A stretch of 64,000 bases of DNA, taken from positions 23,412 to 87,411 of the forward strand of contig CAWHCB010000003.1 of the NCBI GenBank assembly GCA_963827905.1. The letters run 5' to 3'. A model generated the notes under the pieces. The model was not told the origin of the DNA and searched no databases. It was given only the letters and a program-made list of their open reading frames with translations. A program made the translations under genes and the position numbers. Origin of the DNA: JACXTP01 sp963827905 (lineage in GTDB: Archaea > Thermoplasmatota > Thermoplasmata > Methanomassiliicoccales > UBA472). Positions 55,151 to 63,966 of the stretch are shown here, one piece after another; position 1 is the first letter of the stretch; every line of letters begins with the position of its first letter.

Positions 55151-55605
55151 ATGAGGGCGATAATCGTCTATGACTCAAAACATGGCAATACGGAAAGGAT
55201 CGCCGAGGCCATGGCAAAAGGGCTAATGGGTCTGGCATATCCTCTGTGACGGTCATATGGGTCAGCAAGGCCTGCGAGGACGACTTCCACGACATCGACC
55301 TTTGGGTGGTTGGCAGTCCGACCCGCTGGGGCGGACCGACCTTCAAGGTCCGCACCCTTTTGAGCAACGCCATCAGGTATGAGGGCAAAGGGAGGCGTTT
55401 CGCCGTCTTCGATACCAGGTACGAGAAGGTGCACACCGGTGCCTCGGAGAAGTTGAGGGCGATCCTTGCGAAGGGGGGCCTCACTGAGGTCATCGAGCCG
55501 GAGCACTTCGTCGTCTTGGGAGGGAACGGACCTCTGAAGGAGGGCGAGGAGTCTCGCGCCGAGGCCTACGGCAAGAGGATAGCGGAACGCGCCCTGCTCA
55601 CGTGA
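55151..55605 (+). CDS. Flavodoxin-like protein (one frameshift)
   Basis: About 151 residues. The FMN-phosphate loop YDSKHGNTERIAEAMAKG begins the protein at MRAIIVYD. After it the frame must gain one base near 55221 to continue as NGSGISSVTVIWVSKACEDD, WVVGSPTRWGGPTF and VFDTRYEKVHTGASEKLRAI. The restored protein is of normal flavodoxin length, with the second FMN loop SPTRWG. It is a redox protein, the partner not known. It converges with the MFS gene, overlapping by 8 bases. Confidence 0.83.
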
Positions 55606-56923
55606 CCACGGCCGGGCCGTCCCCTTCCGGTTCCTTGTCCACGTTGGTCAAGGCCAGCAATACCAGGGCGGAGGCGATGAACCCCGAGGCTAGGAGGAAC
55701 AGGGCCTCATAGCCGAGCATGCCTGCGACGAATCCGCCGAGCAACGAACCGATGATGGTCGCCGAACCCTGCACGGCGTTGTACATGCCCAAGGACTGGG
55801 TGCGGAAGTTCTTATAGGCCAGCTTGCCCACGATGGCATGCCCGGCCACGCTCAGCCCGGCCCAGCACAGGCCCGCGCCGGCGTGGAGGACCAGCAGCAA
55901 TACGAACAGCTCGGTGCTCCCCAGGCTGAGCATGGTCACCAGGAAGAAGGAGGGGAAGATCACGATGCGCGCCGCGAAGCAGGCCATCTGTATCCTCTTC
56001 CCGCCCTGTTTCTCGATCTGCCTGCCCATGAACCCGTAGGTGAGGGCGGAGGTTATCGAGCTGGCCAGGTATACCACGAACACCTCCGGGTTGCTCAGGC
56101 CGATGTACTGGCTGAGGAAGATGGGAAGCGCTACGTAGAAGGATAGGAAACCGCTGAAGGCCAGGAACATGACCGCGTAATAACGCTGCAGGGCGGGGGA
56201 GAAGTTGCTCCAGCGCAGGTTCTTGGAGCTCACCTCCACGGTGTACATGATCTTCTGGGGCAGATAGCGCGCCTTCTCGATGCGGGCGATGAAGATGTGG
56301 TCGATGTCCTTCGGGTCGATCTCGTTACGGTCGACCTTCTTCTCCGGCTCAGGCACCCAGCGCAACGCCAGGAAGGTGGCGATGAGGCACAGTCCCGCCG
56401 CGAGGAGGAACAGCGCCCGCATGGACATCTCCTGCTCGTTTCCGTCGAAGATCATCAGCCAGACGATGCCCAGGATGAGACCGATGACCCAACCGATGCC
56501 GCTGACCTTGCTGAAATCGCCTAAGCGACGGCCCCATTCCGTCTTGGGGAACGTCTCCAGGACCAGGACCGTGCCTACCGGGGCGACCGCGGCGGCCAGG
56601 AGACCGAACAGGAAGTTCGCCACGAAATATTCGAACAGCCCGACGGACAGGCCCATCAGCGCCAAGGCCAGGCCCATGCCCAGGAAGCCCAACAGGATGT
56701 ACGGCTTCCTTTTTTTGCTCATGTCCGACAGGTTGCCCCAAAGGATGTTGGCCGGGACGGAGGCGATGGAGGTGATGGCGCTGACCAAGCCCACCTCGGC
56801 CAAGCTGGCCTTGAGGGTCTGCGCCATGAACAAGGGGATGAGGTTCGAGGTGGAACCGCCCGCTATGTTGTATGGCAGGAAGGTGTAGTACCACCGCTCC
56901 TCATGCGTCTTCTTGTCAGTCAT
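55598..56923 (-). CDS. Major facilitator superfamily transporter
   Basis: 441 residues with 12 predicted helices in two halves. The cytoplasmic loop between helices 2 and 3 carries the MFS motif (GNLSDMSKKRKPYILLGFLG), and its C-terminal half repeats it weakly (GFMGRQIEKQGGKRIQMACF). The central loop (EIDPKDIDHIFIARIEKARY) is charged. The TATA-like ATATTAATAG (56957-56966, minus strand) lies about 26 bases before the ATG at nearly leaderless spacing. The substrate is unknown. Confidence 0.88.
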   Translation of the reverse strand: MTDKKTHEERWYYTFLPYNIAGGSTSNLIPLFMAQTLKASLAEVGLVSAITSIASVPANILWGNLSDMSKKRKPYILLGFLGMGLALALMGLSVGLFEYFVANFLFGLLAAAVAPVGTVLVLETFPKTEWGRRLGDFSKVSGIGWVIGLILGIVWLMIFDGNEQEMSMRALFLLAAGLCLIATFLALRWVPEPEKKVDRNEIDPKDIDHIFIARIEKARYLPQKIMYTVEVSSKNLRWSNFSPALQRYYAVMFLAFSGFLSFYVALPIFLSQYIGLSNPEVFVVYLASSITSALTYGFMGRQIEKQGGKRIQMACFAARIVIFPSFFLVTMLSLGSTELFVLLLVLHAGAGLCWAGLSVAGHAIVGKLAYKNFRTQSLGMYNAVQGSATIIGSLLGGFVAGMLGYEALFLLASGFIASALVLLALTNVDKEPEGDGPAVVT

Positions 56924-57261
56924 CCCATCCCGACTGGCGCAGAACGGCCATCGATGCTATTAATATGTTCTCATAATCGATAAATATTCAAATGAAACCT
57001 GAATGAAAATCAAACCACCATTACTGACCAATTTGTCGACTAATTTTGTTAGATATCTTAATTACCACCTTTTCATAATAAACAAATTAAATCATTTAAT
57101 GAGGCGGCGGGTAGGGCGATGACCCATCTGTGAATGGTAACGAGTCCTTCCCATTGGTCTCATCTTTTTAGATGTTGCTTGACCGATTCCGCCAACTGAC
57201 GACCTTCGTTGACATCAATTATTGCTCAAATCCTGGATCATAGAGATGTGGCCTTCCTCGG
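56924..57261. other. Non-coding A/T-rich spacer, 338 bases
   Basis: Holds the MFS promoter at its left end (ATATTAATAG at 56957-56966). The middle (56980-57100) is strongly A/T-rich with no open frame of note; the right end (57120-57260) carries the 3' end of the DUF1634 gene region. I see no RNA gene or repeat. Confidence 0.6.
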
Positions 57262-57597
57262 TCAAACATCGATGAACACGGCCAGGCTCACCATGCCCAG
57301 GACGAACAGGGCGATGAGGATGAAACGGTAGTCCCGCTCGGACGTGAAGAGCACCAGGGCGGTGAGGACGCGCAGCAGCGGGGTGGCGATCAGGACCAAT
57401 AGCCCAAGCTCGACGAAGGCGACGGGCTCCAAGGCCATCAACGCGTCCCAGAGCGAGCCCAGTCCGATCCATCCCTGCTCCGCGTCGGGATCGATGGCCG
57501 TCAAAAACAGGCCGACGCCGATGAGGGTCATGCTCACCACCACCCCGGCCAACAATACCTTGTGGATGACCCAGTTCATGCGTTCCTGCGAGGGCAT
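57262..57597 (-). CDS. DUF1634 membrane protein
   Basis: 111 residues with three hydrophobic segments (VIHKVLLAGVVVSMTLIGVG, LGLLVLIATPLLRVLTALVL, FILIALFVLGMVSLAVFIDV). The PLLRVLTALVLFTSERDYRF block is the DUF1634 signature. The ATG 57597 overlaps the stop of the TauE/SafE permease by one base. The two gene types are commonly paired and probably form one transporter; the gene has a second, out-of-frame open frame covering it that is not real. Confidence 0.88.
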   Translation of the reverse strand: MPSQERMNWVIHKVLLAGVVVSMTLIGVGLFLTAIDPDAEQGWIGLGSLWDALMALEPVAFVELGLLVLIATPLLRVLTALVLFTSERDYRFILIALFVLGMVSLAVFIDV

Positions 57598-58442
57598 CAC
57601 ACCACCTCCAATATGCCCAGGCCCTTGAGGACCATGAGCACCGCCACCGCGAGGAGCAGGACCCCGAATATGGTGCGGAGGGAACCACCTTCCGTCACAT
57701 TGGTCAATCTGGAGCCCACCACCGCGCCGCACAGCACGCCCATGGCGGTCAGCCCGGCCAGTATCGGGTCCAGGTAGCCGTAGCGGACATAGATTATCGC
57801 CCCGGCCAGGGCGGTGACGCCGATCATGAAGTTGCTCGTGGCCGTGGCCGCCTTCATGGGCACGCACATGCAGGCGTTCATGACCGGCACCTTGATGACG
57901 CCCCCGCCCACCCCGAGCAGCCCGGACAGGCCTCCTGCGGCCAAGCTTGCCAGCAACCCGGTGCGATAGCGTTTGACGCCGTAGCAGACCTCCTCCCCGT
58001 TCTTCTGGTCGACGTAGGTGCAGGAGAGGTCGAGGAGTTGCGATTCCGCCTCCAGCTCCTCCGGTCGGTACACCTTCTCCTTGCGGGTCAGCATGTGGAA
58101 GGCGCCATAGACCAGCACGATGGAGAACAGGATGGCCAGCAGGCCCTGGTCCAGGTAGACCGCCACCAGGGCGCCGATGATGGCCCCGGTGGTGGTGGCG
58201 GTCTCCAGCAGCATGCCCAGGCGGACGTTGACATAGCCTTGCTTGACGTAGCGCACCGCCGCCCCGGTGGAGGAGGCGATCACCCCCATGAGGCTGGCGC
58301 CGATGGCCTCCTGCATGCCGAAGCCCAGGGCGAGGGTGAGCCCAGGTATGACGATGATGCCGCCCCCCAGGCCCAGGAGCGCGCCCAGCACTCCTGCCAC
58401 CAAAGCCACCCCCAATATGGCCACCGCAGTCATCGCGTCCAT
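57597..58442 (-). CDS. TauE/SafE family anion exporter
   Basis: 281-residue membrane protein with the two-fold repeat of the family: ALLGLGGGIIVIPGLTLALG and LSGLLGVGGGVIKVPVMNAC, each at the start of a four-helix half. It transports sulfite, sulfoacetate or other organosulfur anions by family knowledge. The cytoplasmic linker contains a conserved YVDQKNGEEVCYGVKRYRTG segment. It is coupled to the DUF1634 protein. The substrate cannot be decided. Confidence 0.92.
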   Translation of the reverse strand: MDAMTAVAILGVALVAGVLGALLGLGGGIIVIPGLTLALGFGMQEAIGASLMGVIASSTGAAVRYVKQGYVNVRLGMLLETATTTGAIIGALVAVYLDQGLLAILFSIVLVYGAFHMLTRKEKVYRPEELEAESQLLDLSCTYVDQKNGEEVCYGVKRYRTGLLASLAAGGLSGLLGVGGGVIKVPVMNACMCVPMKAATATSNFMIGVTALAGAIIYVRYGYLDPILAGLTAMGVLCGAVVGSRLTNVTEGGSLRTIFGVLLLAVAVLMVLKGLGILEVV

Positions 58443-58526
58443 TTGAACGGGGCATTATGGCCGGGGCGGGTATTAACGCTTCTAGTGCGGGAAACATGAA
58501 ATAGGGGCGGGGTTTAATCCGTGCCC

Positions 58527-59387
58527 ATGGACGTCATACTGGTGCGTTACGCCGAGGTCGGCCTCAAGTCCCGGGGAGTGCGCACCAGGTTCGAGAAGGT
58601 CCTGATGGACAACATGCTCACGCTGCTGGCCCGCGACGGCATCGAGGCGTTGGTGCGCTGCGACCAAGGGCGCATCTACGTGGAGACGGGCCAGGTGGAG
58701 CGAGCCTGCGCCACGCTGCGCCGGGTGTTCGGCATAGCCTCGGTCAGCCCGGCCTGGTCCTCCGCCAGCGACATGGGGACCATGCGCGAGCGGGTGGCCG
58801 CCATCGCCTCCACCGCCCTGGCCGACGGCTCCACCTTCAAGATCGAGGCCCGACGCACCGGCACGCACCCCTATACCAGCATGGACGCCGCCCGCTCCCT
58901 GGGCGAGGCGGTCCTGATGGCCCATGAGGGTCGGGGGGTGAAGGTGGACATCCACCGTCCGGACCGGATCATCTGGGTGGAGATCCGCGACGACAAGGCC
59001 TTCATGTTCACCGATTACCTGGAGGGCCCGGCCGGCCTGCCCATGGGCAGCCAGGGTCGGGTGCTGGCACTGTTGGAAAGGGACAGGGACGCGGTCGCGG
59101 CCTGGCTCATCATGAAACGGGGCTGCAAGGTCATCGCCCTGGTGGGCGGCGAGAGCGAGGCCCTCAATGCGGTCCGCCGCTGGGACCCGGAGATGAGGGC
59201 CGAGCCCAAAGGGGACCTGGAGCAGCAGCTGCGCTTCCACCGCGCCTCCGCCCTGGTGCTCGGATACGGCATCGAGGACATGGAGCTGATCAGGCAGGTG
59301 AAGGTCAGCGCCCCGGTCTTCTATCCCATCGTGGGCATGTCCCCCGAGGAGATAGCGGAAAGGTTCGCCAAGATATCCAAGGCATGA
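58527..59387 (+). CDS. ThiI-like THUMP protein with degenerate PP-loop
   Basis: 286 residues. The N-terminus (MDVILVRYAEVGLKSRGVRT) and the THUMP domain match ThiI, the tRNA 4-thiouridine synthetase (VFGIASVSPAW, FKIEARRTGTHPYTSMD). The next block GPAGLPMGSQGRVLALL should lead to the ATP-binding SGGIDSPVAA; instead it reads ERDRDAVAA, so the Ser-Gly-Gly and final Ser are gone while the flanking VLALL and AAWLIMKRGC are kept. The protein is about 100 residues shorter than typical archaeal ThiI, with the second half of the PP-loop domain reduced. It may bind tRNA without adenylating it. The start ATG 58527 is favoured over GTG 58521. Confidence 0.8.
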   Translation: MDVILVRYAEVGLKSRGVRTRFEKVLMDNMLTLLARDGIEALVRCDQGRIYVETGQVERACATLRRVFGIASVSPAWSSASDMGTMRERVAAIASTALADGSTFKIEARRTGTHPYTSMDAARSLGEAVLMAHEGRGVKVDIHRPDRIIWVEIRDDKAFMFTDYLEGPAGLPMGSQGRVLALLERDRDAVAAWLIMKRGCKVIALVGGESEALNAVRRWDPEMRAEPKGDLEQQLRFHRASALVLGYGIEDMELIRQVKVSAPVFYPIVGMSPEEIAERFAKISKA

Positions 59388-59414
59388 GCCGCTGGTATGA
59401 TTCAATTCTTATAG

Positions 59415-59449
59415 AGAAAAAACAAGGAAGGGACCTGCGCGGACGCAGG
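59415..59449 (-). terminator. Terminator of the L15e gene
   Basis: On the minus strand a hairpin CCTGCG-TCCG-CGCAGG (59434-59449) is followed by an oligo-T run (complement of AAAAAA at 59417-59422). An earlier T-run (CCTTTTTTCC, complement at 59463-59472) may also end transcription. Confidence 0.65.
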
Positions 59450-59480
59450 CCATTTTAAGAAAGGAAAAAAGGTTTGCGCC

Positions 59481-60128
59481 TTACTTGTTGTGGTGCTTGT
59501 TCGCAGCGCCGGAGGGCCGGGCGTTCTCCGAGCCCTTGCCCTTCCAGAGCAGACCGCGCGCCCTCTGACCGGCAGAGGTCTTGCCGCGGTAGACACGGCC
59601 CTTGTTGGCGTTGTTGCAGATCCAGTTGATGCGGGGGTCGGCCTTGATCACGGGGTGGTGCTTGTCCACCATGATGATCTCGTACCAGACGTTCCTGCCG
59701 TCCTGTCCCAACCAGTAGGAGTTCAGGATCTCCAGGTTCGGGTAGCGCTTGGCCGCCCTCTCCTCGCAGATCCACTGCAGGTTCTTGCCCATGGTGAGGC
59801 GGTTGATACCCTTACGCTTGGCGCGGCGACCTTTCCAGCGCATCTTGCGCCTCTGCAGGGAGCCCTTGCGCACATGGCCACGCACGATGACGTAGCCCTG
59901 CTTGGCCTTGTAGCCGAGGGAGCGGGCGCGGTCCAAGCGGGTGGGCCTCTCGACCCTCAGGAAGTTGGGCTCGCGGCGCCATTGGATCATGCGCTCGAAC
60001 ATAAGTTCGTCGACATAGGTCTTAGAAGGCTTGTTCCAGGCCTCGGCGATGTACTTGTACATGCTCTTGCCGGAAGGGTGCCTGACCTCCTCGTCGGAGG
60101 TCTTGTCAGCTTGTGGTTTCTGGTCCAT
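59481..60128 (-). CDS. rpl15e: 50S ribosomal protein L15e
   Basis: 215 residues. MYKYIAEAWNKPSKTYVDEL, the usual N-terminus, begins at residue 23; the 22 residues before it are charged and polar (MDQKPQADKTSDEEVRHPSG) and are an extension of uncertain use. The ATG at 60128 is preceded by GGTGAT, and TATA-like TTTTATATA lies about 85 bases upstream of the leader start. LYRRKMRWKG-like RRKMRWKGRRAKRKGINRL and NSYWLGQDGRNVWYEIIMVD are family hallmarks. It has its own promoter and terminator. Confidence 0.96.
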   Translation of the reverse strand: MDQKPQADKTSDEEVRHPSGKSMYKYIAEAWNKPSKTYVDELMFERMIQWRREPNFLRVERPTRLDRARSLGYKAKQGYVIVRGHVRKGSLQRRKMRWKGRRAKRKGINRLTMGKNLQWICEERAAKRYPNLEILNSYWLGQDGRNVWYEIIMVDKHHPVIKADPRINWICNNANKGRVYRGKTSAGQRARGLLWKGKGSENARPSGAANKHHNK

Positions 60129-60240
60129 GTGTTATCACCGTCAGCCCTTGTTGCGGGGCGGGCAGGGATTCACCCCTTGCGGGGCACATCTCCTACGAGA
60201 CCGACCGTCTCGTCACGTTCCCTGCGCAGTAGCAAGGCTC

Positions 60241-60249
60241 TATATAAAA
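60241..60249 (-). promoter_or_regulatory. TATA box of the L15e gene
   Basis: TTTTATATA on the minus strand, in the spacer between L15e and the DNA polymerase gene. It predicts a leader of about 85 bases. Confidence 0.5.
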
Positions 60250-60278
60250 TCTGCTCAGGTCAGCAGCCTCTGCGACGC

Positions 60279-62771
60279 TCAGAAATAATCGTCCAGGGTC
60301 TGTTTCTTGTCCGTCCTCTTCACTTCCTTGCGGACCGGGGGCGGAGGGCGGTCCTCGCTCTGGAAGTTGCCGTCGAAAAGGTTGGCCTGGGTGTTGCCGG
60401 CGATGAGGCTGCGCTCGTCCAGCCCATAGACCTCCGTCACTCGCGACACCGTCTGCGCCACCCGCTCCGCGTAGTAGCGCCAGTCCGGGGTGCCTTCGAA
60501 CGGCCTCCCCTCTATCCAGGGCACCACTTCCTGCGGGGTGCGCCGGGAGTTGGTGACTATCCAGGAGACCTTCATGCCCGGCACGAACTCATAGCCCATG
60601 GCCATCAGCTTGCGCGCCGTCTGCACCGTCGCCTGGGAATCGGGATTGGCATAGGTGTTGAACGGTTTGCAGCCCTTGGAGATCACCAGCCTCCTCGGCT
60701 CCACCTTGCCCTGTAGCGTCTCCGCCACGGCGGTGCGGGCCACCTTCATCGCCCCGTCCACGTCCCCGTCCAGCACCTTGTCGAAGACCGCCATCAGCGT
60801 CTCCGACTGCATGTCGAAGGCGTCCGTCCGCCTCATCTCGTAGCCGCGGACCACCAACTCGTTCTTGGGCCAGACCATGCGGCCGATGTAGCGCTTCTTC
60901 TTGCCGTGGGAGAAGAGCGTCTCCATGATCTTCTCGAACTCCAGCATGCCCCCTTCCTTGGAGAACCGCTCCGCCAAGGAGGAGCCGAAGCGCTTCGCCC
61001 CCTCCAGGTCCCGGTCGGGCGACTGCACGAATATCGAGTCCGTGTCGGAATAGATGACCTTCTGGCCCTCCCCCTCCAAGCTGTGGATGATGCCTTTGGT
61101 GGTCTCTCTGGCGAAGGCCGTGATGGAGGAGCCGATGTTCTTGTCCGTGAACCGGTAGAAGGAGGAGGCGAACACCCCGTAGAAGGAGTTCATCAGGATC
61201 TTGATGGCCTGCTGCAGCCCCTCGTAATACGCCTGCTCGTCCGCGTCCTTGGCCTGGCGCATGCGCTTCTTGGTGTCGTCGCGCTCCTGCATCAGACGCA
61301 CCAGGATGTTCGGGAGCAGCCCCTCGCGCTGGGTCTTGTCCAGGTAGCGGACGTGGTTCGGACTGACGATGGTGCCGTTCGGGCTGAGCGTGGTGAAGCA
61401 GATGTTCTTGGCGATGATGATGGACGGGTACATGGACTTGAAGTCCAGGACGCACACCCAGTGGTACAGGCCGGGCTCGATCTCGTGCACATAGCCGCCC
61501 TCTATGGCATCCTCGTCGTCGCGGAAGTTGCGCGTCATCGGTACGGCCACCCCGGAGCGGTCCGCCTCGCGCACCAGGATGGAGTCGATGAGCAGGGAGG
61601 AACGGCCCTTCATGACGTCTACCAAGGGCAACTTGGACACGGTGGCCAGGTCCATGACCTTCCTCACCCGTTCCAGCTTGTTGAGGATGCGCAGCGCCAG
61701 CTCGGCATCGCGCTTGCAGTACTCCATCACCTTGCCCTCGTCCCTGGCCCATTCCTCGTCCATGTGCCTCGGGTCGACATCGAGCTTCGTCTCCCCTCCC
61801 AGCAGCTGCATGGAGACGGCGTTCAGGGTCTCCTGCTTGGGGCGCAGGTCCATCTTCACCGCCCACCAGGTGTCCATTATCATCCTGCCGGTGACGTTCC
61901 AGATGGGCTTGTTGTACTTCTGGTCCCGCCTGCCCTCCAGCAACGAACCGTCCCGCCCCCAGTTCAGCGGCACCCGAAGCTCATTGGCGCGCTTCTCCAC
62001 CACCCGGAGGTCGTAGCCCTCGATGTTATAACCGGAGATGACGTCCGGGTCCTGTTCCTGGATGAACCGGTTGAAGTCCTCCAGGATCTTCCTCTCCCCT
62101 CCTTTGAATGAGCCACTGGCCACCATCTTGCCCTCGGCCTGGAGCACGCAGCAGATGGTGAGGATGCGCTTGTTGAAGAAGTCGTCACTGGTGGCCTCGG
62201 TCTCCTCCTCCACATCGTCCACCAGGACCTCCTTTCCGCTGATGTCCTTGAGGCTGTTCTCAATGTCGAAGGAGAGGACGCGCAGGTCGGGGTTGAAGGC
62301 GTCTATCCTCTCCCACCGCTCCAGATCGACCACGAGCTTGGTGTGGTAGTTGCCTTTCGACTCCTTGCCATGGACCCTGACGCAGGAGCCGAGGTCGCGA
62401 TCGTAGATGTAACGAAGGTAGAACGGGATGTCCGCCGCCAGGAACTCGCCCTTGATGCGGAAGTCCTCGCGCAGCTGCTTGACGTGCCGGGGCAGCCGCA
62501 CCGTCACCCGCCACACCTTGCGCGTCTCGCCCCGGTGGAACAGCTCCTTCGGCTCGACCTTCAGCACCTCCCGCTTGCCCTCCAGGTGCGTCCTGAGCTC
62601 GGGGTCGTCGCTGACGATGTAGCAGTAGGGTCTGGCCGAGAGGTCCTTGACCAGGTCGCGGACCACGATGGAGCGCCCGTCGCGGGTGTGGCCGTACAGC
62701 TCCACCATGATGTTCTCCTCTGGTAGGGTCTTGTACGTCCCGCTCACGATGCGCATGTCCCAACTAGGCAT
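60279..62771 (-). CDS. polB: DNA polymerase family B
   Basis: 830-residue replicative B-family polymerase with both activities. The 3'-5' exonuclease has VLSFDIENSL (~164, the DIE motif), and SGYNIEGYDLRVVEKR (exo II-like). The polymerase motifs are VLDFKSMYPSIIIAKN (region II, ~442), ILMNSFYGVFASSFYRFTDK (region III) and VIYSDTDSIFVQSPDRDL (region I, ~573). The extreme C-terminus KKQTLDDYF is a PIP box that binds PCNA. The gene is intact. The YchF gene ends 4 bases upstream and the two are probably co-transcribed. Confidence 0.97.
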   Translation of the reverse strand: MPSWDMRIVSGTYKTLPEENIMVELYGHTRDGRSIVVRDLVKDLSARPYCYIVSDDPELRTHLEGKREVLKVEPKELFHRGETRKVWRVTVRLPRHVKQLREDFRIKGEFLAADIPFYLRYIYDRDLGSCVRVHGKESKGNYHTKLVVDLERWERIDAFNPDLRVLSFDIENSLKDISGKEVLVDDVEEETEATSDDFFNKRILTICCVLQAEGKMVASGSFKGGERKILEDFNRFIQEQDPDVISGYNIEGYDLRVVEKRANELRVPLNWGRDGSLLEGRRDQKYNKPIWNVTGRMIMDTWWAVKMDLRPKQETLNAVSMQLLGGETKLDVDPRHMDEEWARDEGKVMEYCKRDAELALRILNKLERVRKVMDLATVSKLPLVDVMKGRSSLLIDSILVREADRSGVAVPMTRNFRDDEDAIEGGYVHEIEPGLYHWVCVLDFKSMYPSIIIAKNICFTTLSPNGTIVSPNHVRYLDKTQREGLLPNILVRLMQERDDTKKRMRQAKDADEQAYYEGLQQAIKILMNSFYGVFASSFYRFTDKNIGSSITAFARETTKGIIHSLEGEGQKVIYSDTDSIFVQSPDRDLEGAKRFGSSLAERFSKEGGMLEFEKIMETLFSHGKKKRYIGRMVWPKNELVVRGYEMRRTDAFDMQSETLMAVFDKVLDGDVDGAMKVARTAVAETLQGKVEPRRLVISKGCKPFNTYANPDSQATVQTARKLMAMGYEFVPGMKVSWIVTNSRRTPQEVVPWIEGRPFEGTPDWRYYAERVAQTVSRVTEVYGLDERSLIAGNTQANLFDGNFQSEDRPPPPVRKEVKRTDKKQTLDDYF

Positions 62772-62775
62772 GGCC

Positions 62776-63966
62776 TCACTTCTTGGTGACGATGGATATG
62801 ATGTCCCCGTCCTGCAGCACGTAGTCGTGACCGACCACGCGCTTGGTGCGGGCGTTGATGCCGCGGATGAAGTTGTTGCCCAGGTCGGTGTGGATCTTGA
62901 AGGCGAGGTCCTTGGCGGTCGCCCCGCGCTTGATCAGGAAGGCGTCCGGCAGGACGTTGCCCCCGTGGTCGGTCCACTTGCTCTCGTCCTCCACCGGGTA
63001 GACGACGATGAGGTCGAGGAGCTTGAACGCCGCCTGTTCCAGGCAGGTCTGCACCCCGGTGCCTTTGTTCCGCTTCATGTTCTGGGCGATGTAGTCCAGC
63101 GCCTTCCTCTGCCCGGCGGAGAGCTTCTCCGGCTCGTTCAGGCTGAAAGTTTCGGCGCCAGGCATGTACTTGAGCAGGTTGGCCTTGGCCGCCTTGCGCA
63201 ACGCCAGCTCCGACTCGGCCAATGTGGGCACGGCGATGTAGCCGGGCGTCTTGGACATCTTCTCGATGAGCTCGGGCGTGGCGATGTCCGCCTTGTTGAG
63301 CGCGATCATCATGGGCTTGCTGTGGCGGCGGATGTGCTCGCACAAACGCAACATGTCAGACTCGCTCCAGTTCAGCGCGTTCTCCGGCAGGGCGCAGTCC
63401 CGCAAGGCGGCCGATACCGCTCCTTCGGTGACGCCGAGCCCGGTGAGGCGGCTGTGGATCATCTCGTGCACCTTCAGCCCCTCCAGGTGGGCCTGGCGGG
63501 CGGACTTCTCCCAGCCCTTGTCCAGGATGCCCTTCATCCAGTGCGATATCTCCGACTCGAGGAAGCGCACGTCCTCCAAGGGGTCGTGGGAGCAGGCGGC
63601 CACCGGGTTGCCCTCGCAATCGGTGCTGCCCGAGGCGTCGATGACGTGCACGAACGCGTCGGCCTGGCGCAGGTCGTCCAGGAACTGGTTGCCCAGGCCC
63701 TTGCCCTTCCAGGCGTCCGGGACCAGGCCGGCCACGTCCAGCAGCTCCACCGGCACCAGGCGGGTGCCGTTCTCGCAAGTGCCGTGCCGCGGGTTGCAGG
63801 CATGCCCCAGCTCGTTATGGGGGCACTTGGTGCGGACATAGGCCACGCCGTGGTTCGGCTTGATGGTCGTGAAGGGGTAGGGGGCGATCTCCGCCGGCGC
63901 CAGAGTGGCCGCGGAGAAGAAGGTCGACTTGCCCACGTTGGGCTTGCCTACTATACCGATCTGCAT
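62776..63966 (-). CDS. ychF: Obg-like GTPase/ATPase YchF
   Basis: 396 residues. The P-loop GIVGKPNVGKSTFFSAATL starts the protein, the G2/G3 regions include ELLDVAGLVPDAWKGKGLGN, and the NKAD-type motif is MMIALNKADIATPEL (G4). The C-terminal TGS domain ends ARTKRVVGHDYVLQDGDIIS. It belongs to the archaeal YchF/OLA1 group, which binds ribosomes and hydrolyses ATP. Two Cys-rich segments in the N-terminal region (KCPHNELGHACNPRHGTC) are typical of archaeal forms. It runs almost to the end of the window. Confidence 0.95.
   Translation of the reverse strand: MQIGIVGKPNVGKSTFFSAATLAPAEIAPYPFTTIKPNHGVAYVRTKCPHNELGHACNPRHGTCENGTRLVPVELLDVAGLVPDAWKGKGLGNQFLDDLRQADAFVHVIDASGSTDCEGNPVAACSHDPLEDVRFLESEISHWMKGILDKGWEKSARQAHLEGLKVHEMIHSRLTGLGVTEGAVSAALRDCALPENALNWSESDMLRLCEHIRRHSKPMMIALNKADIATPELIEKMSKTPGYIAVPTLAESELALRKAAKANLLKYMPGAETFSLNEPEKLSAGQRKALDYIAQNMKRNKGTGVQTCLEQAAFKLLDLIVVYPVEDESKWTDHGGNVLPDAFLIKRGATAKDLAFKIHTDLGNNFIRGINARTKRVVGHDYVLQDGDIISIVTKK

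Noticed and set aside
601..55605. Programmed frameshifting as cause of the many broken genes
   Set aside because: No common slippery heptamer or downstream structure is seen and the sites differ; error is simpler.
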